A stretch of 38,084 nt of DNA from Candidatus Omnitrophota bacterium (GCA_029004355.1 JAQURV010000003.1:1-38084), one strand, 5' to 3'. Positions 1-7,196 are shown, numbered from the stretch's first letter. Translations and numbers: made by a program. The notes: a model not told the origin generated them from the letters alone.

Positions 1-2
1 CG

Positions 3-347
3 CAGCTCGAGATACCGAGGCTCGAGAAACATCTCCCGATACTCGCGACGATCGCGCATATAGCGCCGCTCCTGGGGCTCCTGGGGACAGTCACCGGTAT
101 GATAAAGTCGTTCCAGGTCATCCAGGCGAAAGCGATGGCTCTTACGCCGGTGAACCCCGGCGACCTCGCGGGCGGGATATGGGAAGCTCTTCTTGCCACG
201 GTGGCGGGGCTTGCGGTGGCGATCCCCACTTACGTCGCCTACAATTATCTGACTAGCCAGATAGACAACCTTATCTTCGATATGGAAAGAAGCGCTACTG
301 ACCTGGTGAACCTGCTTTCATCCAGGAGAGACACGTATGAAGTTTAA
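3..347 (+). CDS. ExbB/TolQ/MotA-family proton channel subunit (5' partial)
   Basis: The reading frame is open from the window edge, so the start lies upstream; the first internal Met (base 99) is not the real start. The visible 114 residues are the C-terminal part of a MotA/TolQ/ExbB proton channel. They contain the family signature APLLGLLGTVTGMIKSF and a second hydrophobic helix (LLATVAGLAVAIPTYVAYNYL), followed by a short cytoplasmic tail. Family knowledge: ExbB pentamers enclose an ExbD dimer in the inner membrane and convert proton motive force into work on TonB or Tol partners. The stop overlaps the exbD-like start by 11 bases, so translation is coupled. Whether it is ExbB or TolQ cannot be decided from this fragment. 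Confidence 0.9.
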   Translation, partial: QLEIPRLEKHLPILATIAHIAPLLGLLGTVTGMIKSFQVIQAKAMALTPVNPGDLAGGIWEALLATVAGLAVAIPTYVAYNYLTSQIDNLIFDMERSATDLVNLLSSRRDTYEV

Positions 348-729
348 GAGGCGGTTAAGGATAGAGAAGGGGTTGATAGAATTAACGCCGCTTGTGAATG
401 TATTCTTCCTCCTATTTGTATTCTTTGCGTTCACGTCGAGCTTTATATTCCAGCCCGGCATAAAGGTGGACCTGCCGAAAGCCGTGACGAGCGAAGTTGT
501 ACAGCAGGATAGCGCCGTTATAATAGTCACTAAGGACGATAAGATATATCTGAATGACCGTGAGATATCGCGGGATGAGCTGACGTCGAACCTGCGGTTA
601 ATGGCAAAGAACGCAATGCCGCTTCTGATAAAGGCGGATAATCGCGCTTCTTTGGGTAAAGTTGTAGAGGTGTGGGATATGTGCAGGGCTGAGGGCGTAT
701 CGCAGGCCAGTATAGCAACGAACAAATAG
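337..729 (+). CDS. ExbD/TolR-family energy transducer
   Basis: A 130-residue protein of ExbD/TolR size and layout: a basic N-terminus, one transmembrane helix at about residues 17-38, then a periplasmic domain (about 45-130) ending in the usual strand order. It acts with the ExbB/TolQ homologue encoded immediately upstream. Odd point: the membrane Asp that is essential in E. coli ExbD (Asp25) and TolR (Asp23) is replaced by Asn21 in the motif TPLVNVFFLLFVFF. The protein may therefore not carry protons in the canonical way, or may belong to an Asn-type subfamily. ATG at 337 is the only sensible start given the family length. Confidence 0.9.
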   Translation: MKFKRRLRIEKGLIELTPLVNVFFLLFVFFAFTSSFIFQPGIKVDLPKAVTSEVVQQDSAVIIVTKDDKIYLNDREISRDELTSNLRLMAKNAMPLLIKADNRASLGKVVEVWDMCRAEGVSQASIATNK

Positions 730-737
730 GGTGGATC

Positions 738-1154
738 ATGATCGCGGGAAGGATTTTGCCGAAACTTTTCAAGGAAGAGAGCTACAGGATATTTATGTTT
801 GCCATCCTTGTGTCTTTAGCGTGGCATCTTTTCTGGCTGTCGACAATAAGCATCGCCTCGAGACCTGAAGGCGCTTCGTCGGTAAAATTTTCCAAGGTAT
901 CGTTTCTCGGTCCTTTGCTTGGCAATAGTACCATGGAACTCCAGGCCAGGCCTAAGGAACGGACGTTACTCGAAAAAAGGTACGCGGATGCGGTAAACCG
1001 CCTGTCCGGGAACCCGATCCCGGAGCTTGGTCTCTTTGCCGATAGATATGAAAGCGGCAACGATGCTTACCATTTAAGGGATGAGCGTCTTACCGCCTCG
1101 ATAGAAGACGCCCTTATCGGGGAAAGGTTTGAGCCGTCTTATAGGGAAGAATAA
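738..1154 (+). CDS. Short TonB-position membrane protein with SxxxH helix, no TonB C-domain seen
   Basis: A 138-residue protein starting 8 bases after exbD. One N-terminal transmembrane helix (about residues 18-40) is followed by a polar, charged region. The helix contains S26-L-A-W-H30, matching the SxxxH motif by which TonB and TolA contact ExbB/TolQ. Gene order (exbB, exbD, this gene) is also the classic tonB position. However, no proline-rich spacer and no C-terminal TonB beta domain can be seen, and the protein is about half the length of a typical TonB. It could be a reduced energy transducer or an accessory subunit. Function is inferred from position and the helix motif only. Confidence 0.65.
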   Translation: MIAGRILPKLFKEESYRIFMFAILVSLAWHLFWLSTISIASRPEGASSVKFSKVSFLGPLLGNSTMELQARPKERTLLEKRYADAVNRLSGNPIPELGLFADRYESGNDAYHLRDERLTASIEDALIGERFEPSYREE

Positions 1155-1183
1155 TTCTCCTCCCCTTGACTATTGATATAATT

Positions 1184-1423
1184 ATGATAAAATTAGACAT
1201 AGGTAGCTTAATATTCTACTATACGCTCTTCTCAGCCATAACCATTCTTGTGATATGGACACTATTTGCATATAAACGTCCAAAAGGGACGGCGGCGAGA
1301 GATGTAGACTATACATGGAAATGTTCGGTTTGTTACCATTCTTACATAGATTCGAAGCATGACGAAATATCGGTTTGTCCTTTGTGCGGCAGCTACAACA
1401 AGAAAGGGGAGGTGGTTAAATGA
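1184..1423 (+). CDS. Small membrane-anchored zinc-ribbon protein
   Basis: A 79-residue protein from ATG 1184. It has an N-terminal transmembrane helix (about residues 8-30) with positive residues (KR) on its C-terminal side, so the tail is probably cytoplasmic. The tail carries two CxxC knuckles (C47/C50 and C65/C68) spaced as in a rubredoxin-like zinc ribbon. The frame extends to a TTG at 1166, but that adds only a short hydrophobic stretch and ATG is preferred. Neither start has a convincing ribosome binding site. The gene overlaps the next by ATGA, suggesting coupled translation with a winged-helix protein. Function unknown. Confidence 0.6.
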   Translation: MIKLDIGSLIFYYTLFSAITILVIWTLFAYKRPKGTAARDVDYTWKCSVCYHSYIDSKHDEISVCPLCGSYNKKGEVVK

Positions 1424-1620
1424 TTACCGAGATAGGTATTACCGCCGGTGATATATGGCATTATCTTGATGTGCACGGGAAGAGCTCGTTATCGCAGGTA
1501 GCGAAAAGCATCGATACCGAAAAAGAGAGAGTTCTTATGAGCATAGGATGGCTTGCCAGAGAAGGCCACCTTATTGTCGAAAAAACCGGCCAGGATTACC
1601 AGATATACCTAAGGAGATAA
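1420..1620 (+). CDS. Winged-helix DNA-binding-like small protein (DUF2582 type)
   Basis: A 66-residue protein consisting almost entirely of one winged-helix fold. The pattern IGITAGDIWHYLDVHG...LSQVAKSI...ERVLMSIGWLAREGHL matches the small winged-HTH family known as DUF2582 (recognised from its GxxAGxIW and GWLARE motifs). Such proteins are presumed to bind nucleic acid or act as small regulators; no target is visible. It is translationally coupled to the upstream zinc-ribbon gene by a 4-base overlap and is followed after 4 bases by another small gene, so the three probably form one unit. Confidence 0.75.
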   Translation: MITEIGITAGDIWHYLDVHGKSSLSQVAKSIDTEKERVLMSIGWLAREGHLIVEKTGQDYQIYLRR

Positions 1621-1624
1621 TGGT

Positions 1625-1897
1625 ATGGAAGAGAAGAAGAGCCTGAGAGACGAAGAACAAGTACCAATAGTCGCCCCTTTGAAGGTATTGGCCCAGAAGA
1701 CGATAAATAAACGCTTTGGATGGTGGTCAGCCGTTGTGCTTCTGGAGAGCTACGGCAGGAAGCAGGTATGTTTTTATCTCTGGCAGAAGAAAGAGACCGG
1801 TGGTTGGAAGAGAAAACAAAAATTTGCCGTCCATAACCAGGAAGACTGGGAACTCATACAGGATGCTGTGAGCGGAATGATAGGCGAGCTTACCTAA
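1625..1897 (+). CDS. Hypothetical protein, 90 aa
   Basis: I do not recognise this family. The protein has 90 residues, is soluble by composition and rich in Lys, Glu and Trp (about six Trp). It shows a probable beta-rich centre (WWSAVVLLESYGRKQVCFYLW) followed by a C-terminal helix. It starts 4 bases after the winged-helix gene with GAG-rich sequence upstream, so it is probably in the same transcript. A protein-interaction or cofactor role with its two small neighbours is possible but not supported directly. Confidence 0.55.
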   Translation: MEEKKSLRDEEQVPIVAPLKVLAQKTINKRFGWWSAVVLLESYGRKQVCFYLWQKKETGGWKRKQKFAVHNQEDWELIQDAVSGMIGELT

Positions 1898-1908
1898 AGA
1901 TATCCCTC

Positions 1909-2256
1909 ATGCCGACTCCAGCGCCGAGACCATCCTTCTCCCGCGATTTTTGCATAATCCTTGTTACGTGCCAATCCAAAAAAGAAGCCGGCAGGATCGC
2001 ATCATCGCTCCTTAAGGAACGGCTGACCGCATGCGCGAACACCATGCCGGGTATCGATTCCAGGTTCTGGTGGAACGGGAAGGTAGAGAGCGCCAAAGAG
2101 ATACTGCTTATGTTGAAGACGAAACGCAGCAATTTTAAAAAGGTAGAGAAAGAGATCAAACGGTTGCATAGCTATGAAGTGCCGGAAATAATCGCGCTCC
2201 CTATTATCGCGGGAAGCGCGGAGTATCTGGGGTGGATAGCGTGTAATGTCAAATGA
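1909..2256 (+). CDS. cutA: CutA1-like divalent-cation tolerance protein
   Basis: A 115-residue protein of CutA family size. Visible family features are the first strand IILVTCQSKKEAGRIASSLL, the segment LTACANTMPGIDSRFWWNGK and the conserved SYEVPEIIALPI near the C-terminus. CutA1 proteins are compact homotrimers with a ferredoxin-like fold linked to copper or divalent-metal tolerance; the molecular role is still debated. The first eleven residues before the core strand are an unusually Pro-rich extension, so the true start could be slightly downstream. It lies 11 bases after the preceding gene and probably ends the operon; an AT-rich palindrome and a tRNA follow. Confidence 0.9.
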   Translation: MPTPAPRPSFSRDFCIILVTCQSKKEAGRIASSLLKERLTACANTMPGIDSRFWWNGKVESAKEILLMLKTKRSNFKKVEKEIKRLHSYEVPEIIALPIIAGSAEYLGWIACNVK

Positions 2257-2385
2257 CAAAATCCAAATACTACCAAATAAATCCCAAATCCAAATACTAC
2301 AAATAATACCAAGACAGGTAAGGCCGGGGTTTGGGGTTTTGAGTTTTGGATTTATTTTGTAGTATTGGTAATATTTAAATTTGGG
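2257..2385. repeat. AT-rich palindromic intergenic repeat (copy 1)
   Basis: The left half is built of CCAAATACTACCAAATAAATCC-like words and the right half (about 2344-2385) carries the reverse complement, with the core GTAGTATTGGTAATATTT. The same core recurs at 33608-33649 before ribH with only a few differences. The element separates cutA from tRNA-Ala. It looks like a small non-autonomous palindromic repeat; no gene or transposase is present in it. Confidence 0.65.
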
Positions 2386-2456
2386 GCTGTAGTAAAGTGG
2401 GATTACGCAGCGTTCGCAACGCTGAGTCGCGGGTTCAATTCCCGCCAGCTCCACCA
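2383..2456 (+). tRNA. tRNA-Ala (anticodon CGC), CCA encoded
   Basis: A full cloverleaf can be drawn. The acceptor arm is GGGGCTG (2383-2389) with CAGCTCC (2446-2452), including the G3:U70 wobble that is the alanine identity element. The D stem is GTAA/TTAC. The anticodon stem is CAGCG/CGCTG around the loop TTCGCAA, with anticodon CGC at 2415-2417. The T arm is GCGGG-TTCAATT-CCCGC. Discriminator A2453 is followed by an encoded CCA. The variable loop is short (4 bases). It reads GCG codons. Confidence 0.95.
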
Positions 2457-2603
2457 TTCTACTTTGCCTTTATATGCTTAGATTGAGGCAGGGCTTCGTA
2501 GGAATTTCAGTTATGGACTATTTGCGAAGTTGAATGCTCCTGCGAAGCCATACCGTATTAGGGCGTTGAATGGCGAAGCAGAGCAATAAATTCTAGAGAA
2601 ATT
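2457..2603. other. Intergenic region with an imperfect inverted repeat
   Basis: No gene is visible here. An 11-of-12 inverted repeat (GGCTTCGTAGGA at 2492-2503 against TCCTGCGAAGCC at 2538-2549) could form a weak hairpin. No convincing promoter or strong ribosome binding site precedes the ATG at 2604. Confidence 0.4.
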
Positions 2604-4076
2604 ATGAAACCACTCATTATACTTACAGCCGCCTTATTCCTCGCATCCTCCGCCTTTGCCTCTGACGTGAAGACGGCGGACCTTGCCGGTTCCTGGTATC
2701 CTAAGGATAAGGCAGAACTTACCGCCTTGCTCCAGAGCTATCTTGATTCCGCCGATCCGGAAAAGGTGGACGGAGAGCCCTTCGCGATCATTTCACCGCA
2801 CGCGGGATATCAATTCTCGGGTCCTGTTGCCGCGTATGGTTATAAAGCCGTCCAGGGTAAAGGCATCAAAACTGTAATTATAATTGGTTTCAGCCACAGG
2901 AAGCGTCTTAACGGCATATCTGTGTATGCCAGAGGAACCTGGAGGACGCCCCTGGGCGATATCCCGATCGACGAGGAACTCGCAAACGAACTGATATCGA
3001 AGAATAGAAGAATATCATTTGAGCCAAGGCTTTTTCAGGAAGAAAATTCGGTCGAGATGCAGGTTCCTTTCATCCAGCTTGCTTTGGGAGGCGTCAGGAT
3101 AGTTCCCGTCGCCTTCGGGACGCAGGAATATTCCGACACCGAAATATTGGCGGAAGCCTTAGCGTCCGTCCTGAAGGATAGGCGCGACTATCTCATAGTT
3201 GCCTCAACGGACCTTTCGCATTATCATTCTTATGAAGAAGCAAATGTCAGGGATAAGAGGCTGATAACCATGCTGGGAAAGATGAGGCCCAAAGACCTGT
3301 ATGATAGGGCCGCCATGGGGGCGTGCGAACTTTGCGGTTCGATGCCGGTCGTCGCAACGCTTGCCGCGGCGCGTAAGCTGGGGTTTGAAGACCTCAAGGT
3401 CCTTAAATACGCCAATTCCGGGGATACTTCCGGAGAAAAAAGCAAGGTCGTCGGCTATTTAAGCGCGGTGGTGTATAAAGAAAAGTCAAAAGTTAAAGAA
3501 GACAGCGGAGAGAAACCCATGTTAAATGAGACTCAGAGAGCAAGACTGTTGCAGATTGCCAGAGAATCACTGACGGGTTATGTAACAGACGGGAAACGGA
3601 AGGCCTTTTCCGAGAAGGATCCTCTTCTGAACGAAAATGTGGGCGCGTTCGTGACCCTGCATGAAAAGGGCGAGCTTAGAGGGTGTATCGGTAATATGAT
3701 CGGTCATGGGCCGCTATACAAGACGGTCGCGAATATGGCGATCGAAGCGGCTGCGGGAGATCCGCGCTTCACGCCGCTGTCGGCAAAAGAGGTGGATAAG
3801 GTAGATGTCGAGATATCTGTACTCACGCCGCTAAAAAAAGTTTCCAGCTACAACGACGTTAAGATCCCCGGGAACGGTGTCATGATAAGGTCGGGGTCGC
3901 GGACCGGCGTTTTCCTGCCGCAGGTCGCGACAGAGACCGGGTGGAACAGGGACGAATTTCTGACATGCCTGTGTACTCACAAGGCCGGCCTTCCGCCGGA
4001 CGCGTGGAAGGATCCGAATACGGAGATCTATATCTTTTCAGCGGAAGTTTTTGGAGAGAAAGGGGGCAATAAATGA
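2604..4076 (+). CDS. Exported MEMO-AMMECR1 fusion (AmmeMemoRadiSam proteins B and A)
   Basis: A 490-residue protein with a clear signal peptide (about residues 1-19, hydrophobic core LIILTAALFLASSAFA). The MEMO domain (about 22-295) keeps the putative metal or active-site residues seen in MEMO1: His66 in SPHAGYQFSG, the His of GFSHRKR, the Asp and His of STDLSHYH, and the Cys cluster of CELCGSMPV. The AMMECR1 domain (about 305-485) carries the hallmark GELRGCIGN and a late LPQVATETGW segment. In many prokaryotes these two proteins accompany a radical-SAM enzyme (the AmmeMemoRadiSam system). Here they are fused and apparently exported, and no radical-SAM partner of that system is in the window. 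Biochemical role unknown; MEMO proteins resemble non-haem iron dioxygenases. The stop overlaps the next start by ATGA. Confidence 0.88.
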   Translation: MKPLIILTAALFLASSAFASDVKTADLAGSWYPKDKAELTALLQSYLDSADPEKVDGEPFAIISPHAGYQFSGPVAAYGYKAVQGKGIKTVIIIGFSHRKRLNGISVYARGTWRTPLGDIPIDEELANELISKNRRISFEPRLFQEENSVEMQVPFIQLALGGVRIVPVAFGTQEYSDTEILAEALASVLKDRRDYLIVASTDLSHYHSYEEANVRDKRLITMLGKMRPKDLYDRAAMGACELCGSMPVVATLAAARKLGFEDLKVLKYANSGDTSGEKSKVVGYLSAVVYKEKSKVKEDSGEKPMLNETQRARLLQIARESLTGYVTDGKRKAFSEKDPLLNENVGAFVTLHEKGELRGCIGNMIGHGPLYKTVANMAIEAAAGDPRFTPLSAKEVDKVDVEISVLTPLKKVSSYNDVKIPGNGVMIRSGSRTGVFLPQVATETGWNRDEFLTCLCTHKAGLPPDAWKDPNTEIYIFSAEVFGEKGGNK

Positions 4077-5005
4077 AGACGAGGATCCTGATCATAGTGG
4101 TGGCGGTAGCGGCAGCAGCGCTGGCAATCATATTTATACTTCATAGGCCTTTATCGGGGGGTAAAGCGGCAAAGAAAGCGGCTGCATCCGTTAGGGGTGA
4201 AAGCCCGAAAACCATAGTGCCGGCAAAGAAGACGTTCCAGAAGGGCATGGGCGGGCTTACCGTAAGTATAAAAAACGCGGCGAATAAGCCTCAATATTTG
4301 AGAATAAAGGCCTTCAACGCGGACGGAAAAAAAACCAGCATATTTGTCGCTGCGTTCGGGGCGGAGCGCATGAAGGAGCTGCCTGCCGGAAGATACGATA
4401 TAGAGCTCGATACCGTGCCGGCGCAGATATATAAAGGCATAGAGGTAAAGGAAGGTAAGGAGACGGTCGAGGATCTGGGCCCGATAACGGGATCGCTCAC
4501 CGTAAAGGCGCTCAATTCCAAAAAGAAAGAAGCTTCGGTATCGGTGAAGATCATCAACGCTAAATCCGATATCATGGTTGCGGTCATAGCGGCCAACAGG
4601 CCCGCCGAAATAGTGCCTGGCGTTTACAATGCGGATATAGAGACGTTGCCGCGGCAGACGATAAAAGACATCAGGGTAGATGGCGGCAAGGAGACGGTCG
4701 TGGATCTGGGCGTTGTGTACGGGACCCTTACCGTCAAGGCCCTTGATGATAACGGTAAAGAAGCACGTCTTGGCGTCCGGATAAAGAACCCGGCCAGTAG
4801 CGCGATCGTCGCATCTACGATCACGAATCGGTTGTTTGAGATCTCTCCGGGAGAATATGACGTGGAAGTTTTATCGGCGCCCGTCCAGACAAAAAAAGGC
4901 GTAAAGGTAAATGCGGCCGAGGATACGACGGCAGAGTTTTCCATATCGGCCATGTCGCAGCCCGCGCCCGCGCAGAGGATCCCTGCGCCGGCTAAGAAAA
5001 GATAA
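4073..5005 (+). CDS. Membrane-anchored protein with three tandem beta repeats
   Basis: A 310-residue protein with an N-terminal transmembrane anchor (about residues 4-24) and a Lys/Ala-rich stalk. Three repeats of about 75-80 residues follow (about 62-135, 136-215 and 216-293). Each begins GxLTVKA or LTVSIK, includes a P(A/G)xY(D/N)xxI or V motif, and ends KE(T/D)xxDLG. The pattern suggests beta-sandwich modules of the PEGA or carboxypeptidase-regulatory-like kind in the periplasm or cell envelope. The tail is Ala/Pro-rich. It overlaps the MEMO-AMMECR1 gene by 4 bases and rsmE by 1 base, so it is co-translated with them. No enzymatic motif is seen; a binding or structural envelope role is the likeliest reading. 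Confidence 0.7.
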   Translation: MKTRILIIVVAVAAAALAIIFILHRPLSGGKAAKKAAASVRGESPKTIVPAKKTFQKGMGGLTVSIKNAANKPQYLRIKAFNADGKKTSIFVAAFGAERMKELPAGRYDIELDTVPAQIYKGIEVKEGKETVEDLGPITGSLTVKALNSKKKEASVSVKIINAKSDIMVAVIAANRPAEIVPGVYNADIETLPRQTIKDIRVDGGKETVVDLGVVYGTLTVKALDDNGKEARLGVRIKNPASSAIVASTITNRLFEISPGEYDVEVLSAPVQTKKGVKVNAAEDTTAEFSISAMSQPAPAQRIPAPAKKR

Positions 5006-5736
5006 TGAGCAGATTTTTCGTCCCTTCCGAAGCCGTCAGCGGGAATAGTATAATAGTGACCGGGAAAGAAGCGCATCATATCCTCGACGTTATGCGCCTT
5101 AAGATGTTCGACACCGTGGTGACTTTTGACGGCACAGGAAAAGAATATGTCGGCGTGATCAATGATATATCCCGCAATTCCCTGACGATAGGGATAACCG
5201 AGATCCGGACATCGTCGGAAAAAGAGATCTCAAGCATAACGCTCCTGCAGGCCCTGCCGAAGAAAGAGAAGATGGATTATATCGTTCAAAAGTCAACGGA
5301 ACTCGGCGTCCACTCCATAGTCCCCGTGCTGACCGAGCGGACTATCCCGGTGTGGGATGAAGCGAAGATGCGCGCGCAGGCTGCCAGATGGAAAAAGATA
5401 GCGACGGAAGCCGCTAAGCAATGCGGCAGGGTCGATATCCCGGAGATCTCTCCGATATCAAAATTTACGGATGCAATAAAGGATTTCCCCGGTTTCGACA
5501 TGCGCCTGATAGCGGTCTTAAGCGATGAAGCCGTACCTTTAAAGAATGCCATAGGAGGTCTTGTGTCCGGCAAGGTCGTGCTGGCCATAGGCCCCGAAGG
5601 CGATTTTACGGCGGATGAAACAGCCGCCGCTAAAAAATATTCCTTTAAACCGATAAGCCTTGGCCGGAGAGTGTTAAAGAGCGATACCGCCGGTCTTGCG
5701 CTTCTTTCGATCTTAAATTATGAACTCTCAAACTAA
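5005..5736 (+). CDS. rsmE: 16S rRNA (uracil(1498)-N(3))-methyltransferase RsmE
   Basis: A 243-residue protein of normal RsmE length. The N-terminal PUA-like domain (about 1-70) contains GKEAHHILDVMRLK. The SPOUT methyltransferase domain carries QALPKKEKMDYIVQKSTELGV, the AAKQCGR motif, the SAM-binding knot segment LAIGPEGDFTADE and the C-terminal SLGRRVLKSDTAGLALL. It methylates N3 of U1498 in the 30S decoding region. ATG 5005 overlaps the previous stop (TAATG), and its end overlaps mtaB by 17 bases. An rsmE-mtaB pairing is common in bacteria and supports both calls. Confidence 0.96.
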   Translation: MSRFFVPSEAVSGNSIIVTGKEAHHILDVMRLKMFDTVVTFDGTGKEYVGVINDISRNSLTIGITEIRTSSEKEISSITLLQALPKKEKMDYIVQKSTELGVHSIVPVLTERTIPVWDEAKMRAQAARWKKIATEAAKQCGRVDIPEISPISKFTDAIKDFPGFDMRLIAVLSDEAVPLKNAIGGLVSGKVVLAIGPEGDFTADETAAAKKYSFKPISLGRRVLKSDTAGLALLSILNYELSN

Positions 5737-7078
5737 TCTACGGAAGAGATTTTACATACACACACTTGGCTGCAAGGTGAACCAGTACGAATCGCAGGCC
5801 ATGAGAGAGATATTGCTCAGGGCCGGGTTCAAAGAATGTATCGCGAAAGAGATAGCCGATATCTATATAATCAATACATGCACCGTCACGCATCATGCGG
5901 ACAGGGAGTCGCGTTATCTTGTCGGCATGTTCCACAGGATCAACCCCGGGGCGAAGATCGTTGTTACCGGATGCTATGTAGAGAAGAATGCCGACGAGAT
6001 ATCCTTTCTCCCCGGAGTGGCCCATATCGTAAAGAATGAGGAGAAGGGGCGGATCGCGGATATCCTGGATCCGCAACCGGCGGCTTCGATCCCGCAAGGA
6101 TCTTTTGACGCGCCGCTCACCATCACCGGTTTTAAGGACCGCACAAAAGCCTTCGTGAAGATCCAGGACGGCTGTGAAAACAGGTGCTCATACTGCAAGG
6201 TCCCGCTTGTCAGGGGCGCGTTGAAGTCCAAGCCTTTAGAGAAGGTGGTCGAGGAAGCAAGCCTTCTTGCGGCATCCGGTTTTAAAGAACTTGTGCTGGT
6301 CGGTATCTGTTTAGGCGCGTGGGGCAGGGACTTCTTTCCATCGGAAGCAGCGGCAAGCGTGGGCTTGAAAGAGATCAGCCTTATCGATCTTCTAAAGGCC
6401 CTGGATGCGGTGCCGGGCGATTTTCGGATACGCCTGAGTTCGATAGAACCGAAATACGTTACGGATGAATTGATAGAGTTTATAGCGAAAAGTAAAAATA
6501 TCTGCAGGCACCTGCACATACCTCTTCAGTCGGGCGACGACGAGATACTCCGGCGCATGAACAGGCCCTATACTACGACGGAATACCGGGAGCTGATCGG
6601 GAAGTTGAGGCTTGCCATGGAGGATATCGCGATATCCACAGATGTGATGGTGGGGTTCCCGGGAGAGACCGACGCCAATTTCAGCAATACCGTAAATTTC
6701 TTAAAATCTATAGTGCCGGCCAGGACGCATATATTCAGATACAGCAGGAGAGACGGCACGGCAGCCGGCAGTATGTCCGGGGAGATCGGCGAAGAGACCG
6801 CCAAGAAGAGGTATTATGATCTTAAAACCGTTGCCTTGATGGCGGCATATATATATAAGGAGAAGTTCATAAATAAGCCTCTTGAGGTGCTTGTCGAATC
6901 GAAGCGTGACAGGCAGTCGGGGCTCCTGACGGGATATTCCGATAATTACATAAGGATACTTTTTAACGGTCCGGATGCCGCCATGAAAAATATGGCTGCC
7001 GTGAAGATAGAAGAGCTGACTATGGGTCATGCTCTTGGCAGGCTGTGCAAAGACGACAGGTTCGCAGAAATCGCTTGA
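5720..7078 (+). CDS. mtaB: tRNA (N6-threonylcarbamoyladenosine(37)-C2)-methylthiotransferase MtaB
   Basis: A 452-residue radical-SAM methylthiotransferase. The N-terminal MTTase domain holds three cluster cysteines (C18 in TLGCKVNQYES, C54 in INTCTVT, C85 in TGCYVEK). The radical-SAM domain has CxxxCxxC at C152, C156 and C159, with LSSIEP and HLHIPLQSGDDEILRRMNR. A C-terminal TRAM domain (about 385-445) binds RNA. The TLGCKVNQYES motif points to MtaB rather than MiaB or RimO. It converts t6A37 to ms2t6A37 in tRNAs reading ANN codons. The GICLGAWG stretch differs from the more usual GxHLGxYG. The fabG promoter -35 box overlaps its last codons. Confidence 0.94.
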   Translation: MNSQTNLRKRFYIHTLGCKVNQYESQAMREILLRAGFKECIAKEIADIYIINTCTVTHHADRESRYLVGMFHRINPGAKIVVTGCYVEKNADEISFLPGVAHIVKNEEKGRIADILDPQPAASIPQGSFDAPLTITGFKDRTKAFVKIQDGCENRCSYCKVPLVRGALKSKPLEKVVEEASLLAASGFKELVLVGICLGAWGRDFFPSEAAASVGLKEISLIDLLKALDAVPGDFRIRLSSIEPKYVTDELIEFIAKSKNICRHLHIPLQSGDDEILRRMNRPYTTTEYRELIGKLRLAMEDIAISTDVMVGFPGETDANFSNTVNFLKSIVPARTHIFRYSRRDGTAAGSMSGEIGEETAKKRYYDLKTVALMAAYIYKEKFINKPLEVLVESKRDRQSGLLTGYSDNYIRILFNGPDAAMKNMAAVKIEELTMGHALGRLCKDDRFAEIA

Positions 7079-7102
7079 CAACATGCCGATTATAGATAGA
7101 AT
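7075..7102 (+). promoter_or_regulatory. Sigma-70-type promoter of the fabG leader
   Basis: TTGACA (7075-7080), a 16-base spacer and TAGAAT (7097-7102). The -35 box overlaps the mtaB stop codon. Predicted transcription start is about 7109, only a few bases upstream of the structured leader, so the whole transcript 5' end would be that leader. Confidence 0.75.
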
Positions 7103-7112
7103 ATGCGAAAAG

Positions 7113-7196
7113 CAAATTGTAGCCCCTCGGTGCGGGAGTAAGGCAGCAGCACCTCGGGACGATTTGCCTGGAGTGGGATGACTACAAATCGGGGGG
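7113..7196 (+). promoter_or_regulatory. Structured 5' leader (riboswitch-like), copy 1, upstream of fabG
   Basis: P1 is CAAATT (7113-7118) with GATTTG (7161-7166). A GTA bulge and a CCC/GGG helix follow, then a symmetric TC/TC internal loop, then GGTGC (7129-7133) with GCACC (7149-7153) closing a 15-base loop containing GGAGTAA. The P1 3' arm can instead form CGATTTG (7160-7166) with CAAATCG (7185-7191), which abuts the G-run Shine-Dalgarno (7191-7196). A near-identical leader lies on the minus strand at 32024-32103. Two mutually exclusive helices, one touching the ribosome binding site, are the architecture of a translational riboswitch. I cannot assign it to a known class. Confidence 0.75.

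Noticed and set aside
1166-1193. Promoter TTGACT-16-TAAAAT before the zinc-ribbon gene
   Set aside because: Its start site would lie downstream of the only ATG of that gene, so either the promoter or the start would have to be wrong; evidence is too weak to annotate it.
7113-7196. Leader as a c-di-GMP-I, SAM, THF or FMN riboswitch
   Set aside because: None of the conserved core strings of those classes is present; proximity of the second copy to a GGDEF gene is not evidence of c-di-GMP binding.
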